A stretch of DNA of 33,203 nucleotides from Neisseria sp. (GCA_030531795.1 JAUNMN010000013.1:1-33203), one strand, 5' to 3'. Positions 1-9,149 are shown, counted from the first letter of the stretch. Notes: generated by a model from the sequence alone, not told the origin. Numbers and translations are program-made.

Positions 1-345
1 TTTGAATGCAAAGTCAATAAAGACGACTACAACGGCAACGACGGCTTACGCATCAACGCCAGCAGCGTGTTCACCCTGCAAGAAGCACGCGAAACCTTCG
101 CCCGTCGCTTGAATTTGCAACTCAATCCAAAACACGATATTGCCAAAATTCATCAATTATTAGCACAATATCGCGATTTATACGACGAAAACCGTCCGCA
201 AATCCCCTTAAACATCCACTACAGCAATCAACATGCACAAGCCGATTTGCACCTCAACAGCCAATGGCGGGTAACGCCCAAGCTGGCACTGTTTGAACAA
301 CTGCACGACCTGCTCGGCGAACACGGCTTTAGCGTGGGTTGGTAA
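1..345 (+). CDS. dnaE: DNA polymerase III alpha subunit, C-terminal end (partial)
   Basis: Frame 1 is open from the first base to a TAA at 343-345, giving the last 114 residues of a protein that begins outside the window. The residues LRINA, then FTLQEARETFARRL, then QWRVTPK near the end match my memory of the far C-terminus of the replicative polymerase DnaE, including the E. coli segment with VRVTAN, DAREKYARGL and TWRVSP. This part of DnaE follows the OB fold and contacts the tau subunit; the catalytic residues lie upstream of the window. A DUS hairpin terminator follows 33 bases after the stop. Family assignment is confident; nothing can be said about the missing part. Confidence 0.88.
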   Translation, partial: FECKVNKDDYNGNDGLRINASSVFTLQEARETFARRLNLQLNPKHDIAKIHQLLAQYRDLYDENRPQIPLNIHYSNQHAQADLHLNSQWRVTPKLALFEQLHDLLGEHGFSVGW

Positions 346-377
346 TCTCAACTGATAACACGCTTATCATAATGAAA

Positions 378-416
378 ATGCCGTCTGCAAACTCAAATGC
401 AGACGGCATCTTTTTT
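378..416. terminator. DUS-pair hairpin terminator between dnaE and gltS
   Basis: ATGCCGTCTGCA (378-389) and its exact complement TGCAGACGGCAT (398-409) form a 12-bp stem with an 8-nt loop, followed by TTTTTT on the plus strand and preceded by AAAA. It sits between converging genes and probably serves both. Two DUS copies in head-to-head orientation are the usual intrinsic terminator design in this family. Confidence 0.85.
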
Positions 417-497
417 AACCTAAACACACCTGAAAATAACTTAAAAAACAATCAAAAGTATACATAAGCACGTTGCCACAACATCATCTGTTCATAC

Positions 498-1714
498 TCA
501 TGTAAACAAATTAATCAAATACGTGTGATACGGTATCGCCACAATATCAATCAACACCGCGCCACTCAAAGGCACAATCATCAAAGCACGCACCGACACC
601 ATGCGATAACGCTCGCAAACCGAAGTCATGTTTGCCATCGCGTTGGGCGTTGCCCCCAAACCGTGTCCCAACAAACCCGCACACATCACCGCCGCATCAT
701 AATTTTTACCCAGCACGCGGAACACAAAATACACCACCAATGCCACCAACACTGCCGTCTGCACTGCCAACATCACCAATAAAGGCAAGGCCACTTCTTG
801 CAACTGCCAAAACTTCAGCGACATCATCGCCATGCTCAAAAAAATGCCCAGCGAAATTTCCGAAATCAAATCGATTGCCGACTGATGAAAACGAATCGCA
901 GGAGTGTAATCCCCACATTGCGCACCACAATCGCCACCAACATCGCGCCCACATAAGCAGGCAAAGAAAAACCCGTTTGACTGGTAAACCAGGCCGATAA
1001 TTGTTGTCCCAGCAACATCACCGCCAAAATCAGTGCCAAAGTTTGCAAAAACGCCAAACTGCCGATGGATGCCACGGCGCTTTTGCCATCATTTGTGCCG
1101 TCTGCAGTGTTGCCGATGGCATCGCCATTTTGCTCACTGACAATCGCCACTTGATGTTTGCGAATCAAATAAGACGCGACAGGTCCGCCCAACATGCTGC
1201 CCGCGATTAAACCAAAAGTTGCCGCTGCAATTGCCGCAACCGTTGCCGATGGCACACCCAAATGTTCCGCCATGCCACCGAATGCCGCCGCACCGCCATG
1301 TCCGCCCGTTAATGAAACCGCGCCCGCCATCACGCCCATCACAGGATGCACGTCTAACATCTTCGCCAAACCCACGCCCATACTGTTTTGCAACAATGCT
1401 ACGCACCAACAAATCAACAAATACAGCAACAACAAACGTCCGCCCGTACGCAAAATCTGCAAGCTGCCGCCCAAACCAACCGTGGTAAAAAACGCCACCA
1501 TCAACAAACTTTGCAAACTGGTGTCAAAACTGATTTGTGCCACGCCACTGATTTTCAAAACATAAACCAAAACGCTGACCAAAAATCCACCAATCACAGG
1601 ACTGGGTATGCAAAAACGTTGCCAAACACGCCAACGTTTTTTCCATTCCACACCCACCCACAAGCACACAATGCTGAGCAATAAAGTGCCAAGAACATCC
1701 AGTTTCCATTCCAT
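498..1714 (-). pseudogene. gltS: Sodium/glutamate symporter GltS, broken by a -1 frameshift
   Basis: Two adjacent minus-strand frames together make one GltS (ESS family) sodium-dependent glutamate importer. The first part (1714 to 866, 282 aa) carries the start MEWKLDVLG with a GAGGAG-type ribosome site, several membrane helices and the glycine-rich SLTGGHGGAAAFGG loop. The second (down to 498, 123 aa) carries the last helices. The frame breaks at a run of four C at 911-914: one extra base would read NVGDYTPAIRFHQSAIDLI and join the parts into about 405 residues, the usual family length (E. coli about 401). As written, the first frame ends after a wrong tail (VFISRQSI), so the protein lacks its last three or so helices. 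It may be a real inactivation, a slippage variant or a sequencing error. Confidence 0.87.
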
Positions 1715-1907
1715 TTTTCGCTCCTCTTTGCTTTAGTTTTACTGCACTTTTTACACCATTTATCAATAAAAATAATACTTATCATCCAAACACACTGCAG
1801 GCGGCAAAGCCCATGCCAACATTTTCTTACTTGTTCTAACTTGAAAAACACCTTGAAAAACCACGGCATCGGCTGTATGTTAGCGTTTCTTGTGAGAAAG
1901 GATGGTT

Positions 1908-2402
1908 ATGCAAATTTTGGGTATCGGTTTTTTGGTTTTGCTGTTTGTGGAAATCATCTCGATTGTGGTCGTGGCTGGCTGGGTGGGCGGCGGCTTGACC
2001 TTGGTGCTGATGATTGCTTCGGCGGTGTTGGGCGTGTTTATGTTGCGCCGCATGGGTTTGTCGGGCGTGATGTTGGCGATGACGAGCATGAAAAATCAGG
2101 GGCAGCTGTCTTTGTATGAATTGTTGTTGCCGATTCGTTATGCGGTGGCGGCGATTTTGTTGATTAGCCCTGGATTTGTATCAACTGTGTTGGCGGTGAT
2201 TTTGTTGTTGCCATTCAAAGGTAAACCCATCACGCAACAGCAACAAGGACAATCGTTTCAAGGTTTTTCAGGGTTTGGCTACACGCAACAGAATGCCAAG
2301 CAAAATGACGACATCATTGAAGGCGAGTTTACGGTTGAAGACGATGCGACAAGTCAAACGCATCAGAACAAGCCACAAAATAAGCGTTTGTTAGACCAAT
2401 AA
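1908..2402 (+). CDS. fxsA: FxsA family membrane protein
   Basis: This 164-residue protein has a hydrophobic N-terminal half: one helix from residue 1, then VEIISIVVVAGWVGGG and LTLVLMIASAVLGVFMLRR, then a helix with SPGFVSTVLAVILLLP. That matches FxsA, an inner-membrane protein known from E. coli for relieving F-plasmid exclusion of phage T7; its ordinary cell role is unclear. The tail is polar and glutamine-rich (TQQQQGQ) and ends in acidic residues. An ATG at 1902 is also in frame, but GAGAAAGGA (1894-1902) is spaced correctly for the ATG at 1908. It is divergent from gltS and ends before a DUS terminator, so it is probably a single-gene unit. Confidence 0.85.
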   Translation: MQILGIGFLVLLFVEIISIVVVAGWVGGGLTLVLMIASAVLGVFMLRRMGLSGVMLAMTSMKNQGQLSLYELLLPIRYAVAAILLISPGFVSTVLAVILLLPFKGKPITQQQQGQSFQGFSGFGYTQQNAKQNDDIIEGEFTVEDDATSQTHQNKPQNKRLLDQ

Positions 2403-2444
2403 ACGCAGTTTAAATGGAGTTTAAAAGAGATTTAAAAGTACAAA

Positions 2445-2500
2445 ATGCCGTCTGCACTGTTGAAATGAACTTCCTTTCAACTGCAGACGGCATCTTTTTT
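2445..2500. terminator. DUS-pair terminator between fxsA and glmS
   Basis: ATGCCGTCTGCA (2445-2456) pairs with TGCAGACGGCAT (2482-2493). The inner sequence also pairs partly (TTGAAA with TTTCAA), making a long hairpin followed by TTTTTT. It lies between convergent genes, so it can end fxsA on the plus strand; on the minus strand the preceding bases (AAAA) give a short U tail for glmS. Confidence 0.83.
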
Positions 2501-2533
2501 GCATCACACCAGCAGGCACAAACCTGCTTTTGT

Positions 2534-4372
2534 TTACTCCACCGTTACCGATTTGGCGAGATTACGCGGTTTGTCCACGTCTGTGCCACGCGCGAGGGCA
2601 GCGTGATACGAAAGCAACTGCACGGGAATGGTATGCACAATCGGCGACAATGCGCCGACATGACGCGGTGTGCGAATGATGTGTACGCCATCGCTGGCTT
2701 CAAACTGGCTATCTAAATCGGTGAACACAAACAATTCGCCGCCGCGCGCGCCGACTTCCTGCATATTCGCTTTGACTTTGTCCAGCAAACTGTCTTTCGG
2801 GGCAATCACGACAACAGGCATGTCTTCGTCCACCAAAGCCAGTGGCCCGTGTTTGAGTTCTCCTGCGGGATAGGCTTCGGCGTGAATATAGGTGATTTCT
2901 TTCAGTTTTAATGCGCCTTCCAAGGCAATCGGGTAATGAATGCCGCGTCCCAAAAACAGGGCACTGGATTTTTTGGCAAACTTTTGCGCCCACGCGGCGA
3001 TTTGTGGCTCAAGGTTCAAGGCGTGTTGAATGCTCCCTGGTAATTGACGCAATTCTTCGGTGTATTGTGCCGCCTGCACTTCACTCACTGTGCCGCGCAA
3101 TTTGCCCAGTGTAACCGCCAAACCAAACAACACCACCAATTGTGTAGTGAACGCTTTAGTCGATGCCACGCCGATTTCTGCGCCTGCGCGGGTGTACAAC
3201 ACCAATTCGCTGGCACGCGGCAATGCCGATTCCATCACATTGCAAATCGATAGACTGTGTTTTTGTCCTAAAGATTGTGCGTATTTCAGCGCTTCCATGG
3301 TGTCCAAAGTTTCGCCAGATTGTGAGATGGTGATGACCAATTGTTCGGGGTCGGCAATCACATCGCGATAGCGGTATTCGCTGGCGATTTCCACATCGGC
3401 GGCGATTTTGGCGATGCTTTCTAACCAGTATTTTGCGGTTAAAGCGGCGTAGTATGATGTGCCGCACGCCAAAATTTTGATGCTTTTGATTTTTTGGAAC
3501 ACTTCGCGTGCGTTTTCACCAAAGTTTTCGGGTTCAAAACCGCCCGCCAAAAACACTTCGGCGGTGTCGGCAACGGCACGCGGTTGCTCGTGAATTTCTT
3601 TTTGCATGAAGTGGCTGTATGGGCCAAGTTCCAAAGAAGCGAGCGAAAGTTCCGATGTTTTGACTTGACGCTCCACCTGTTCGCCTGTTTTGTCCAACAG
3701 TTTCACGATGCCGTCTGCAGACAACAGCGCGATGTCGCCGTCTTCCAAATACGAAATTTTGCGGGTGAAGGCAATCACCGCCGACACATCAGATGCGATA
3801 AAGGTTTCTTCATCGCCAAACGCCACCAACAGCGGACAGCCCATGCGTGCCACCACCATGTTTTGCGGATTGTCCTGCGCCATCACCGCAATCGCGTACG
3901 CACCATGAAAACGCTGGCTTGCCGTCTGCACCGCCGCAAACAAATCGCCGCCGTTTTGCAAATATTCGTGTTTCACGCTGTGGGCAATCACTTCGGTATC
4001 GGTTTGCGATTCAAACACATAGCCCAATGCCTGCAAACGCGTGCGTTCTTCTTCAAAGTTTTCAATGATGCCGTTGTGTACCACCGCAATCAAATCGCCC
4101 GAAATATGCGGATGCGCGTTTGGCTCGGTAACGCCGCCATGGGTCGCCCAACGCGTATGCCCAATGCCAATATGCCCGTGCAAACCTTTGTTTTTCGCCG
4201 CTTCTTCCATCAAAGCCACGCGCCCAACACGGCGCACACGGCGAATGCGGTCTTCACTGTAAACCGCAATGCCCGAAGAATCGTAACCACGATACTCCAA
4301 GCGTTTTAAACCATCGGTTAAAAAATCAACCACATTATGATGCGCTCGAATAGCGCCAACGATACCGCACAT
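2534..4372 (-). CDS. glmS: Glutamine-fructose-6-phosphate aminotransferase (isomerizing)
   Basis: GlmS makes glucosamine-6-phosphate from fructose-6-phosphate and glutamine, the first committed step to UDP-GlcNAc for peptidoglycan and LPS. The 612-residue length is standard. The protein begins MCGIVGAIR, so Cys2 can serve as the N-terminal nucleophile of the glutaminase domain, with HTRWATHG and HNGIIENF downstream. Two SIS sugar-isomerase domains follow, seen in [17 protein letters not shown] and [14 protein letters not shown], and the C-terminus is the conserved [12 protein letters not shown]. The start has AAGGAACG upstream. It lies 207 bases downstream of glmU on the same strand and has its own likely promoter and leader hairpin in that gap. 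Nothing appears missing. Confidence 0.97.
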   Translation of the reverse strand: MCGIVGAIRAHHNVVDFLTDGLKRLEYRGYDSSGIAVYSEDRIRRVRRVGRVALMEEAAKNKGLHGHIGIGHTRWATHGGVTEPNAHPHISGDLIAVVHNGIIENFEEERTRLQALGYVFESQTDTEVIAHSVKHEYLQNGGDLFAAVQTASQRFHGAYAIAVMAQDNPQNMVVARMGCPLLVAFGDEETFIASDVSAVIAFTRKISYLEDGDIALLSADGIVKLLDKTGEQVERQVKTSELSLASLELGPYSHFMQKEIHEQPRAVADTAEVFLAGGFEPENFGENAREVFQKIKSIKILACGTSYYAALTAKYWLESIAKIAADVEIASEYRYRDVIADPEQLVITISQSGETLDTMEALKYAQSLGQKHSLSICNVMESALPRASELVLYTRAGAEIGVASTKAFTTQLVVLFGLAVTLGKLRGTVSEVQAAQYTEELRQLPGSIQHALNLEPQIAAWAQKFAKKSSALFLGRGIHYPIALEGALKLKEITYIHAEAYPAGELKHGPLALVDEDMPVVVIAPKDSLLDKVKANMQEVGARGGELFVFTDLDSQFEASDGVHIIRTPRHVGALSPIVHTIPVQLLSYHAALARGTDVDKPRNLAKSVTVE

Positions 4373-4440
4373 AAACGTTCCTTAGTATCCAAATGATGAA
4401 TTAAAAAATCAAAATATGCCGCAATCATTTGCCGACACAT

Positions 4441-4489
4441 CGCCTTTGACTGCTCCCAAATCGTTGGGCAATCAAAGGCGAGCATTGTA
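4441..4489 (-). promoter_or_regulatory. glmS leader stem-loop with extended -10 promoter
   Basis: On the minus strand TGTTACAAT gives an extended -10 (TG plus TACAAT, 4484-4489 in plus coordinates), so transcription would start about at 4477-4480. The 40 bases 4480-4441 form a hairpin: CGCCTTTGA pairs with TCAAAGGCG, then TTG with CAG, then CCCAA with TTGGG, with loop CGAT and a 2-nt AG bulge. One pair is U-G only when read as minus-strand RNA, which fits transcription towards glmS. No U run follows, so it is not a simple terminator. I see no convincing -35. Confidence 0.5.
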
Positions 4490-4579
4490 ACAATAAAACC
4501 AAATTATTTTATAAATTTAACCTTTTCTATCAATTGCTTATTTTTTAAACAAATTAAGGCGCAATTTATTCAACAAGGT

Positions 4580-5941
4580 TTATTTTTTCTCTTTTTCGGG
4601 TCGCACCCAGCCATCAATCGTGCTTTGACGTGAACGTGCAATCGTCAATTTACCCGCTGGGCAGGTTTTGGTAATCACGCTGCCTGCGCCTGTGGTGGCA
4701 CGGTCTTCAATGCTGACGGGTGCAACTATCATCGTTCCCGAACCGACACGCACTTCATTACCAATCACGGTTTTGTGTTTGTTCACGCCATCGTAGTTGC
4801 AAGTAATCGTGCCTGCGCCCAGATTGCTGCGCTCGCCGATTTGCGCATCGCCGATATAAGTCAAATGATTTGCCTTGCTGCCTTTGCCGATGCTGGCGTT
4901 TTTCACTTCCACGAAATTGCCGATATGCACTTCATCAGCCAACACCGCGTTCGGACGCAAACGAGCGAATGGGCCGATTTGTGCCTGTTCGCCCACCGTG
5001 CAATTTTCAAAGTGCGAAAACGGCGCAACGCGCGTGCCTGCGCCGATTTTGGCGTTTTTAATCACACAATTCGCGCCGATTTCCACGCCGTCGCCCAGTT
5101 CACAATCGCCTTCAAACACGCAATTGACATCAATCACCACATCTTTTCCGTGTTGCAAAGTGCCGCGCAAATCAAAGCGATTCGGGTCGCGCAAAGTTAC
5201 GCCTGCTTGCAACAACTTTTTCGCTTGCTCTTGTTGAAAAATTCGTTCTAATTCAGCCAGTTGTAATTTATTGTTCACACCAGCCGCCAAATACGAAGCA
5301 GCAACAGGCACAGGATGAACCGCGATGCCGTCTGCAGTGGCAAGCGCAATCAAATCGGTTAAGTAATACTCGCCTTGGGCATTGTTGCTCGATAATTGAT
5401 TGAGCCAAGTCGCCAATTTGTGATTTGGTAGCAATAAAATGCCTGTGTTGGTTTCTTGAATGGCTTTTTGTGCCTCTGTTGCGTCTTTTTCCTCCACAAT
5501 CGCCACTACTTTGCCATGTTCACGCACGATTCTGCCGTAGCCCGTTGGGTTATCCAACACATCGGTCAGCAAACCGACTTCATCGCCAGCAGCGTTCAAT
5601 AAGTTTTGCAAAGTCGCCACATCCGTCAGCGGCACATCGCCATACAAGACCAGCGTTTTGCCTGTTGCAGGCAAATTCGGCAACGCCATTTTCACTGCAT
5701 GACCTGTCCCCAATTGCTCGTTTTGCTCCACCCACAACACATCGCGTTGCACTTTTGCCAAAACTTGCTCTTTGCCATGCCCAATCACCACGCTAATTGT
5801 TTGTGGATTCAATTGTTTAGCAGTATCAATCACGCGCGTGAGCATGGGCAAACCGCCGATTTCGTGCAACACTTTAGGCAAACGCGAATACATCCGCGTC
5901 CCTTTGCCTGCCGCCAAAATGACAATGTGTAAATCATTCAT
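4580..5941 (-). CDS. glmU: Bifunctional UDP-GlcNAc pyrophosphorylase / glucosamine-1-phosphate acetyltransferase
   Basis: GlmU acetylates glucosamine-1-phosphate and then couples it to UTP, giving UDP-GlcNAc for cell wall and LPS. The 453-residue protein opens with the nucleotidyltransferase signature LAAGKGTRMYSRLPKVL (residues 10-26). The C-terminal half from about residue 250 is a left-handed beta-helix of hexapeptide repeats. It includes KANHLTYIGD, with the histidine expected to be the acetyltransferase base, and NYDGVNKHKT for acetyl-CoA binding. It ends in a short basic tail (RPEKEKK). It follows the small lipoprotein gene by 11 bases, so the two are probably co-transcribed, and glmS lies downstream. 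One DUS is embedded at 5327, encoding part of TADGIAV. Confidence 0.97.
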   Translation of the reverse strand: MNDLHIVILAAGKGTRMYSRLPKVLHEIGGLPMLTRVIDTAKQLNPQTISVVIGHGKEQVLAKVQRDVLWVEQNEQLGTGHAVKMALPNLPATGKTLVLYGDVPLTDVATLQNLLNAAGDEVGLLTDVLDNPTGYGRIVREHGKVVAIVEEKDATEAQKAIQETNTGILLLPNHKLATWLNQLSSNNAQGEYYLTDLIALATADGIAVHPVPVAASYLAAGVNNKLQLAELERIFQQEQAKKLLQAGVTLRDPNRFDLRGTLQHGKDVVIDVNCVFEGDCELGDGVEIGANCVIKNAKIGAGTRVAPFSHFENCTVGEQAQIGPFARLRPNAVLADEVHIGNFVEVKNASIGKGSKANHLTYIGDAQIGERSNLGAGTITCNYDGVNKHKTVIGNEVRVGSGTMIVAPVSIEDRATTGAGSVITKTCPAGKLTIARSRQSTIDGWVRPEKEKK

Positions 5942-5952
5942 TTGATTAACCT

Positions 5953-6210
5953 TTATTTAGATTCTGTTTGATTTTGCCAGTTGATGCCACGCACAGCAGG
6001 TTCTGCCGTCTGCGCTTTGCTGTCCAGAGCAATCGGTTCGGGACGCAACTGGTTGTAACGCATATTTTGCGAATAAGTGCCGTCTTGATACACCACAGGC
6101 GTACCCGTTGGGTATTTTTGACGCAAAGCGGTTTTGCCCTCCGCCGTTTCATAAGTTTCCCACGCACAAGCCGACAACAATAAAGCGGCAAATACTGCAA
6201 CTAAAGGCAT
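5953..6210 (-). CDS. Small lipoprotein of unknown function
   Basis: An 85-residue protein that I do not recognise beyond its class. MPLVAVFAALLLSACAWETYE shows a hydrophobic stretch and a lipobox (LSAC), so Cys15 would be lipidated. The mature part is polar, with YPTGTPVVYQDGTYSQN, and has no membrane segment. The ATG at 6210 has AAGGAAAA upstream at good distance, but this start leaves the signal without basic residues. An upstream ATG at 6243 would add an n-region containing EKRKN but has no clear ribosome site. It lies 102 bases after the phosphatase gene and 11 before glmU, which suggests an envelope role in the same transcript; that is inference from position only. Confidence 0.72.
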   Translation of the reverse strand: MPLVAVFAALLLSACAWETYETAEGKTALRQKYPTGTPVVYQDGTYSQNMRYNQLRPEPIALDSKAQTAEPAVRGINWQNQTESK

Positions 6211-6312
6211 GATGTTTTTCCTTTTTTCAAAAATAAGCCACATTTTAACGGATTTACCGCGCAAACGTGAATAAAACCACGAAATAAACCAATCACTCGC
6301 TACCAAACGCGT

Positions 6313-6960
6313 TCACGCCCAAGCGCGCGCTTTTGCCCACTCCAGCAGCTGCGCCATATCGGCAACCGCGCCATCTAAAAACGGCAATTCATATGCTTGC
6401 TTGCCATACCAAACCGCCATCATGCCCAACGATTTTGCCGTCTGCAGATTGTCTAAACTGTCGTCTATCAGCACACAATCTTGCGGCGCAACATTTAATT
6501 GCGCGCAGACGGCATCAAAGCTGGCTTGATGTGGCTTGTAGGCATAATTGAGCGTATCAATGCCAAATTCAGCAACAAATTCATTTTTAATCTCCATTTG
6601 ACGCAACAAAACATCAATATAAAAACTCGGGCCATTAGAAAACACCGCTTTTTTACCGTGCAGACGGCATAAAGTTTCGCCCACTTGCGCTTCGGGTTCT
6701 AACAAAGCCAAAATTTCAGGCAAAGGGTGCGTGTCGCACAAAAAATCCCACACCAAAATTTCCGCATGATGCAACCGCAAACCTGCCAAAGTCGCGCCAT
6801 AACGCTGCCAATAATCTTGACGCAACACGTCTGCATCGCTTTCGTTTAGCCGCAAATGCTCGGCTAAAAACAGCGTCATGCGGCGGTTAATCAAATCAAA
6901 AATCCCCGCGTTGGCATTGTGTAGCGTGTTGTCCAAATCAAATAAAAAAATCGGCTGCAT
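6313..6960 (-). CDS. HAD-family phosphatase, pyrimidine 5'-nucleotidase type
   Basis: This 215-residue haloacid-dehalogenase phosphatase shows all four motifs. FDLDNTLHNA near the start supplies the Asp nucleophile (D8) and acid (D10). FSNGP is motif II, the lysine in YAYKPHQASF is motif III, and VLIDDSLDNL is motif IV with paired acids. An alpha-helical cap (DLINRRMTLFLAEHL) follows motif I, typical of the Sdt1-like pyrimidine nucleotidases, so a nucleotide or similar small phosphate ester is the likely substrate. I chose the ATG at 6960 (MQPIFLFDLD), which has GAGAAA upstream; the frame is open 12 codons further up but without a better start. It is the first gene of a possible run with the lipoprotein and glmU, and is divergent from thiB. 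Confidence 0.85.
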   Translation of the reverse strand: MQPIFLFDLDNTLHNANAGIFDLINRRMTLFLAEHLRLNESDADVLRQDYWQRYGATLAGLRLHHAEILVWDFLCDTHPLPEILALLEPEAQVGETLCRLHGKKAVFSNGPSFYIDVLLRQMEIKNEFVAEFGIDTLNYAYKPHQASFDAVCAQLNVAPQDCVLIDDSLDNLQTAKSLGMMAVWYGKQAYELPFLDGAVADMAQLLEWAKARAWA

Positions 6961-7083
6961 TTTATTTCTCTTTTTTGCTATTGTTTTCCAGTGCATTTGC
7001 CTTGGCGCGGGGATTTTAACTTTATTCTCGCATTAAGTTTCGGTATGATAAGCGTTTATTTACAAAAAATGGCGTGAATTAAC

Positions 7084-8088
7084 ATGAAAAAACTGTTTTC
7101 GGCAATTTTTGCTCTATTTTTACTCAATACCGCGGCGGCGCAAACTGAAGTGCGTTTGGCGGTGCACAAATCGTTTAGCTTGCCAAAAGGCGCGTTTGCT
7201 GCGTTTGAAAAAGCCAATAATGCCAAAGTTTCGGTGATTGAAGTGGGCGGAGGCAACGAGTTGGTGAACAAACTGATTTTAAGTCGCGGCAAACCGATTG
7301 CCGATGCGGTTTATGGTTTGGACAATACAACCGTCATTAAGGCGCAACAAATGAATTTGCTTGCCGCCAGCCAACCGCGTTCTTTGCCAACCGCTGCCAC
7401 GCTGAAAAATGCGGTTGCGATTGACTACGGCTATGTAACCTTAAACTACGATAAAGAATGGTTCGCCAAAAGCAAATTGCCTTTGCCGCAAACACTGAAC
7501 GATTTGACAAAACCGCAATACAAAAACCTGCTGGTCGTTCCCAACGCTGGCACATCTACTCCAGGTTTGGCGTTTTTGCTCGCCAATATTGGCTTTATGG
7601 GCGAAAAAACAGCGTTTGACTGGTGGGCGCAAATGCGTCAAAACGGCGTGAAAGTCGCTAAAGACTGGAGCGAAGCGTATTACACTGAATTTACTCAAAA
7701 CGGCGGCGACCGTCCTTTGGTGGTGAGCTACGCGACCAGCCCAGCGGCGGAAGTGTTTTTCAGCAAAGGTAAATACAGCGTGCCGCCAACAGGCAATTTG
7801 TTCTTGAAAGGCGGCGTGTTCCGCCAAGTGGAAGGCGCTGCGGTATTGAAAGGCGCAGCGCAACCTGCTTTGGCTGCGAAACTGGTGCAATATTTGCAAA
7901 CTTCGGCGGTTCAGCAAGCGATTCCAACCGAAATGTGGGTTTATCCTGCTGTGAAAAACACCGCTTTACCAAACGTATTTAAGCTGCACGCACAAGTGCC
8001 ACCGTTTAGCCACAGCCCGAAAGAAACCGACATCGAGAAGCAGCAAAAACGCTGGGTAAGCCAGTGGCTGCGCGTTGTCGTGAAGTAA
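7084..8088 (+). CDS. thiB: Thiamine ABC transporter substrate-binding protein
   Basis: A 334-residue periplasmic protein. Residues 1-19 are a signal peptide (MKKLFSAIFALFLLNTAAA) with probable cleavage after AAA. The mature chain carries the ThiB/TbpA landmarks I know from E. coli: ADAVYGLDN, AIDYGYVTLNYDK, TSTPGLAFL, KDWSEAY and VSYATSPA, with MWVYPAV near the end. It would bind thiamine or its phosphates and deliver them to a ThiP permease and ThiQ ATPase, but neither gene is adjacent: it is flanked by a divergent phosphatase gene and convergent parA. No TPP riboswitch motifs are visible in the 123-base upstream gap. There is a possible -10 TATGAT at 7044-7049 with a poor -35, and the ribosome site is weak. 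Confidence 0.9.
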   Translation: MKKLFSAIFALFLLNTAAAQTEVRLAVHKSFSLPKGAFAAFEKANNAKVSVIEVGGGNELVNKLILSRGKPIADAVYGLDNTTVIKAQQMNLLAASQPRSLPTAATLKNAVAIDYGYVTLNYDKEWFAKSKLPLPQTLNDLTKPQYKNLLVVPNAGTSTPGLAFLLANIGFMGEKTAFDWWAQMRQNGVKVAKDWSEAYYTEFTQNGGDRPLVVSYATSPAAEVFFSKGKYSVPPTGNLFLKGGVFRQVEGAAVLKGAAQPALAAKLVQYLQTSAVQQAIPTEMWVYPAVKNTALPNVFKLHAQVPPFSHSPKETDIEKQQKRWVSQWLRVVVK

Positions 8089-8122
8089 TTTCGGATTTTT
8101 GATTTACTAAATCTCAAACAAA

Positions 8123-8157
8123 ATGCCGTCTGCGGTTTATCTGCAGACGGCATTTTT
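8123..8157. terminator. DUS-pair terminator between thiB and parA
   Basis: ATGCCGTCTGCG (8123-8134, last base variant) pairs with TGCAGACGGCAT (8142-8153) and is followed by TTTTT. The flanking AAA on the left gives a weaker U tail for the minus-strand parA transcript. The genes converge here. Confidence 0.8.
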
Positions 8158-8172
8158 ATGCTGATGAAGCAG

Positions 8173-8940
8173 TTAAACCAATCTTTGTAACAATTCTTGT
8201 GCCAGTTCGCGATAGGCTTGTGTGCCTTTGGCTTTGCCATCGTATGCCAAGGCGGGCATGCCGTGGCTGGGGGCTTCGGCAAGGCGGACATTGCGCGGAA
8301 TGGTGGTGGCAAAAAGTTTGTCGCCAAAGTGTTTTTGCAATTGCTCGGATACTTCCAACACCAAACGGCTGCGGCTGTCGTACATGGTGCGCACGATGCC
8401 CAAAATGTCCAAACGCGGATTGATGGCGGTGCGGATTTTGCGCACGGTGGCGATTAAATCGGAAATGCCTTCCATCGCGTAATATTCGCAAACCATAGGC
8501 ACAATCACGCTTTGGGCGGCAACCAAGCCATTGAGTGTGAGCAAAGTTAAGGTGGGCGGACAATCAATTAAGACAAAGTCATATTGATTGCCAACTTGTG
8601 CCAAAGCATTTTTCAAACGCATTTCGCGGGCGATTTCTTGCACCAATTCCACTTCCGCGCCAGCCAGCGCACGATTCGCCGCCAACACATCATATTTGCC
8701 CGTTTCGCTCGTCAAAATCGCGTCTTGAATCTCCGCTTCGCCCAGCAAAACGTGATACACGCCGTGTTGTAAACCGTTTTTGTCAATTCCACTGCCTGTG
8801 CTGGCATTACCTTGCGGGTCTAAATCCACCACCAACACGCGTTTGCCTTGCTCCGCCAAAGCCGCCGCCAGATTAACCGCGGTTGTGGTTTTGCCAACGC
8901 CGCCTTTTTGGTTCGCCACTGCGATGATTGTTGCGCTCAT
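8173..8940 (-). CDS. parA: Chromosome partitioning ATPase ParA (Soj)
   Basis: ParA binds DNA non-specifically in its ATP form and, with ParB bound at parS, moves the replication-origin region to the cell poles. The 255-residue length without an N-terminal DNA-binding extension marks the chromosomal Soj type. The deviant Walker A is NQKGGVGKTTTA (residues 10-21), followed by VLVVDLDPQGNAS and FVLIDCPPTLTLLT for the other ATPase motifs. The upstream rsmG gene is on the same strand 209 bases away, the conserved rsmG-parA order; parB is not next to it and not in this window. A perfect parS is about 7.3 kb to the right. The start has only a modest ribosome site (GAGAGCGG). Confidence 0.95.
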   Translation of the reverse strand: MSATIIAVANQKGGVGKTTTAVNLAAALAEQGKRVLVVDLDPQGNASTGSGIDKNGLQHGVYHVLLGEAEIQDAILTSETGKYDVLAANRALAGAEVELVQEIAREMRLKNALAQVGNQYDFVLIDCPPTLTLLTLNGLVAAQSVIVPMVCEYYAMEGISDLIATVRKIRTAINPRLDILGIVRTMYDSRSRLVLEVSEQLQKHFGDKLFATTIPRNVRLAEAPSHGMPALAYDGKAKGTQAYRELAQELLQRLV

Positions 8941-9020
8941 TTTGCCGCTCTCACTGAATCAAAATAGCTGAAATTGTACCCGATTTTGCTGTGGATTTGG
9001 GCGTGTTAGGTACGAAATAA

Positions 9021-9057
9021 ATGCCGTCTGCACTTGTTTCATTCGTGCAGACGGCAT
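9021..9057. terminator. DUS-pair hairpin between rsmG and parA
   Basis: ATGCCGTCTGCAC (9021-9033) and GTGCAGACGGCAT (9045-9057) are exact complements, a 13-bp stem with an 11-nt loop. Read on the minus strand it is followed only by ATTTATTT, so termination of the rsmG transcript may be partial and some read-through into parA is possible. Confidence 0.6.
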
Positions 9058-9149
9058 CGCTAAAATAACAAGGCGGATAAGCAATCCACCCCAGCAAAAC
9101 ATGGCTTCAAACACCAAATATCGCTTTTATTTTGTCCAAGTTGCTAATT

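Noticed and set aside
3494..4309. Plus-strand frame of 271 codons
   Set aside because: Antisense to glmS, with no ribosome site and odd composition; a shadow.
4373..4579. glmS ribozyme
   Set aside because: The known ribozyme core is not recognisable; only a simple bulged stem is seen.
6961..7083. Possible TPP riboswitch before thiB
   Set aside because: Conserved CTGAGA and ACCTGAT-type elements are not present and the gap is short.
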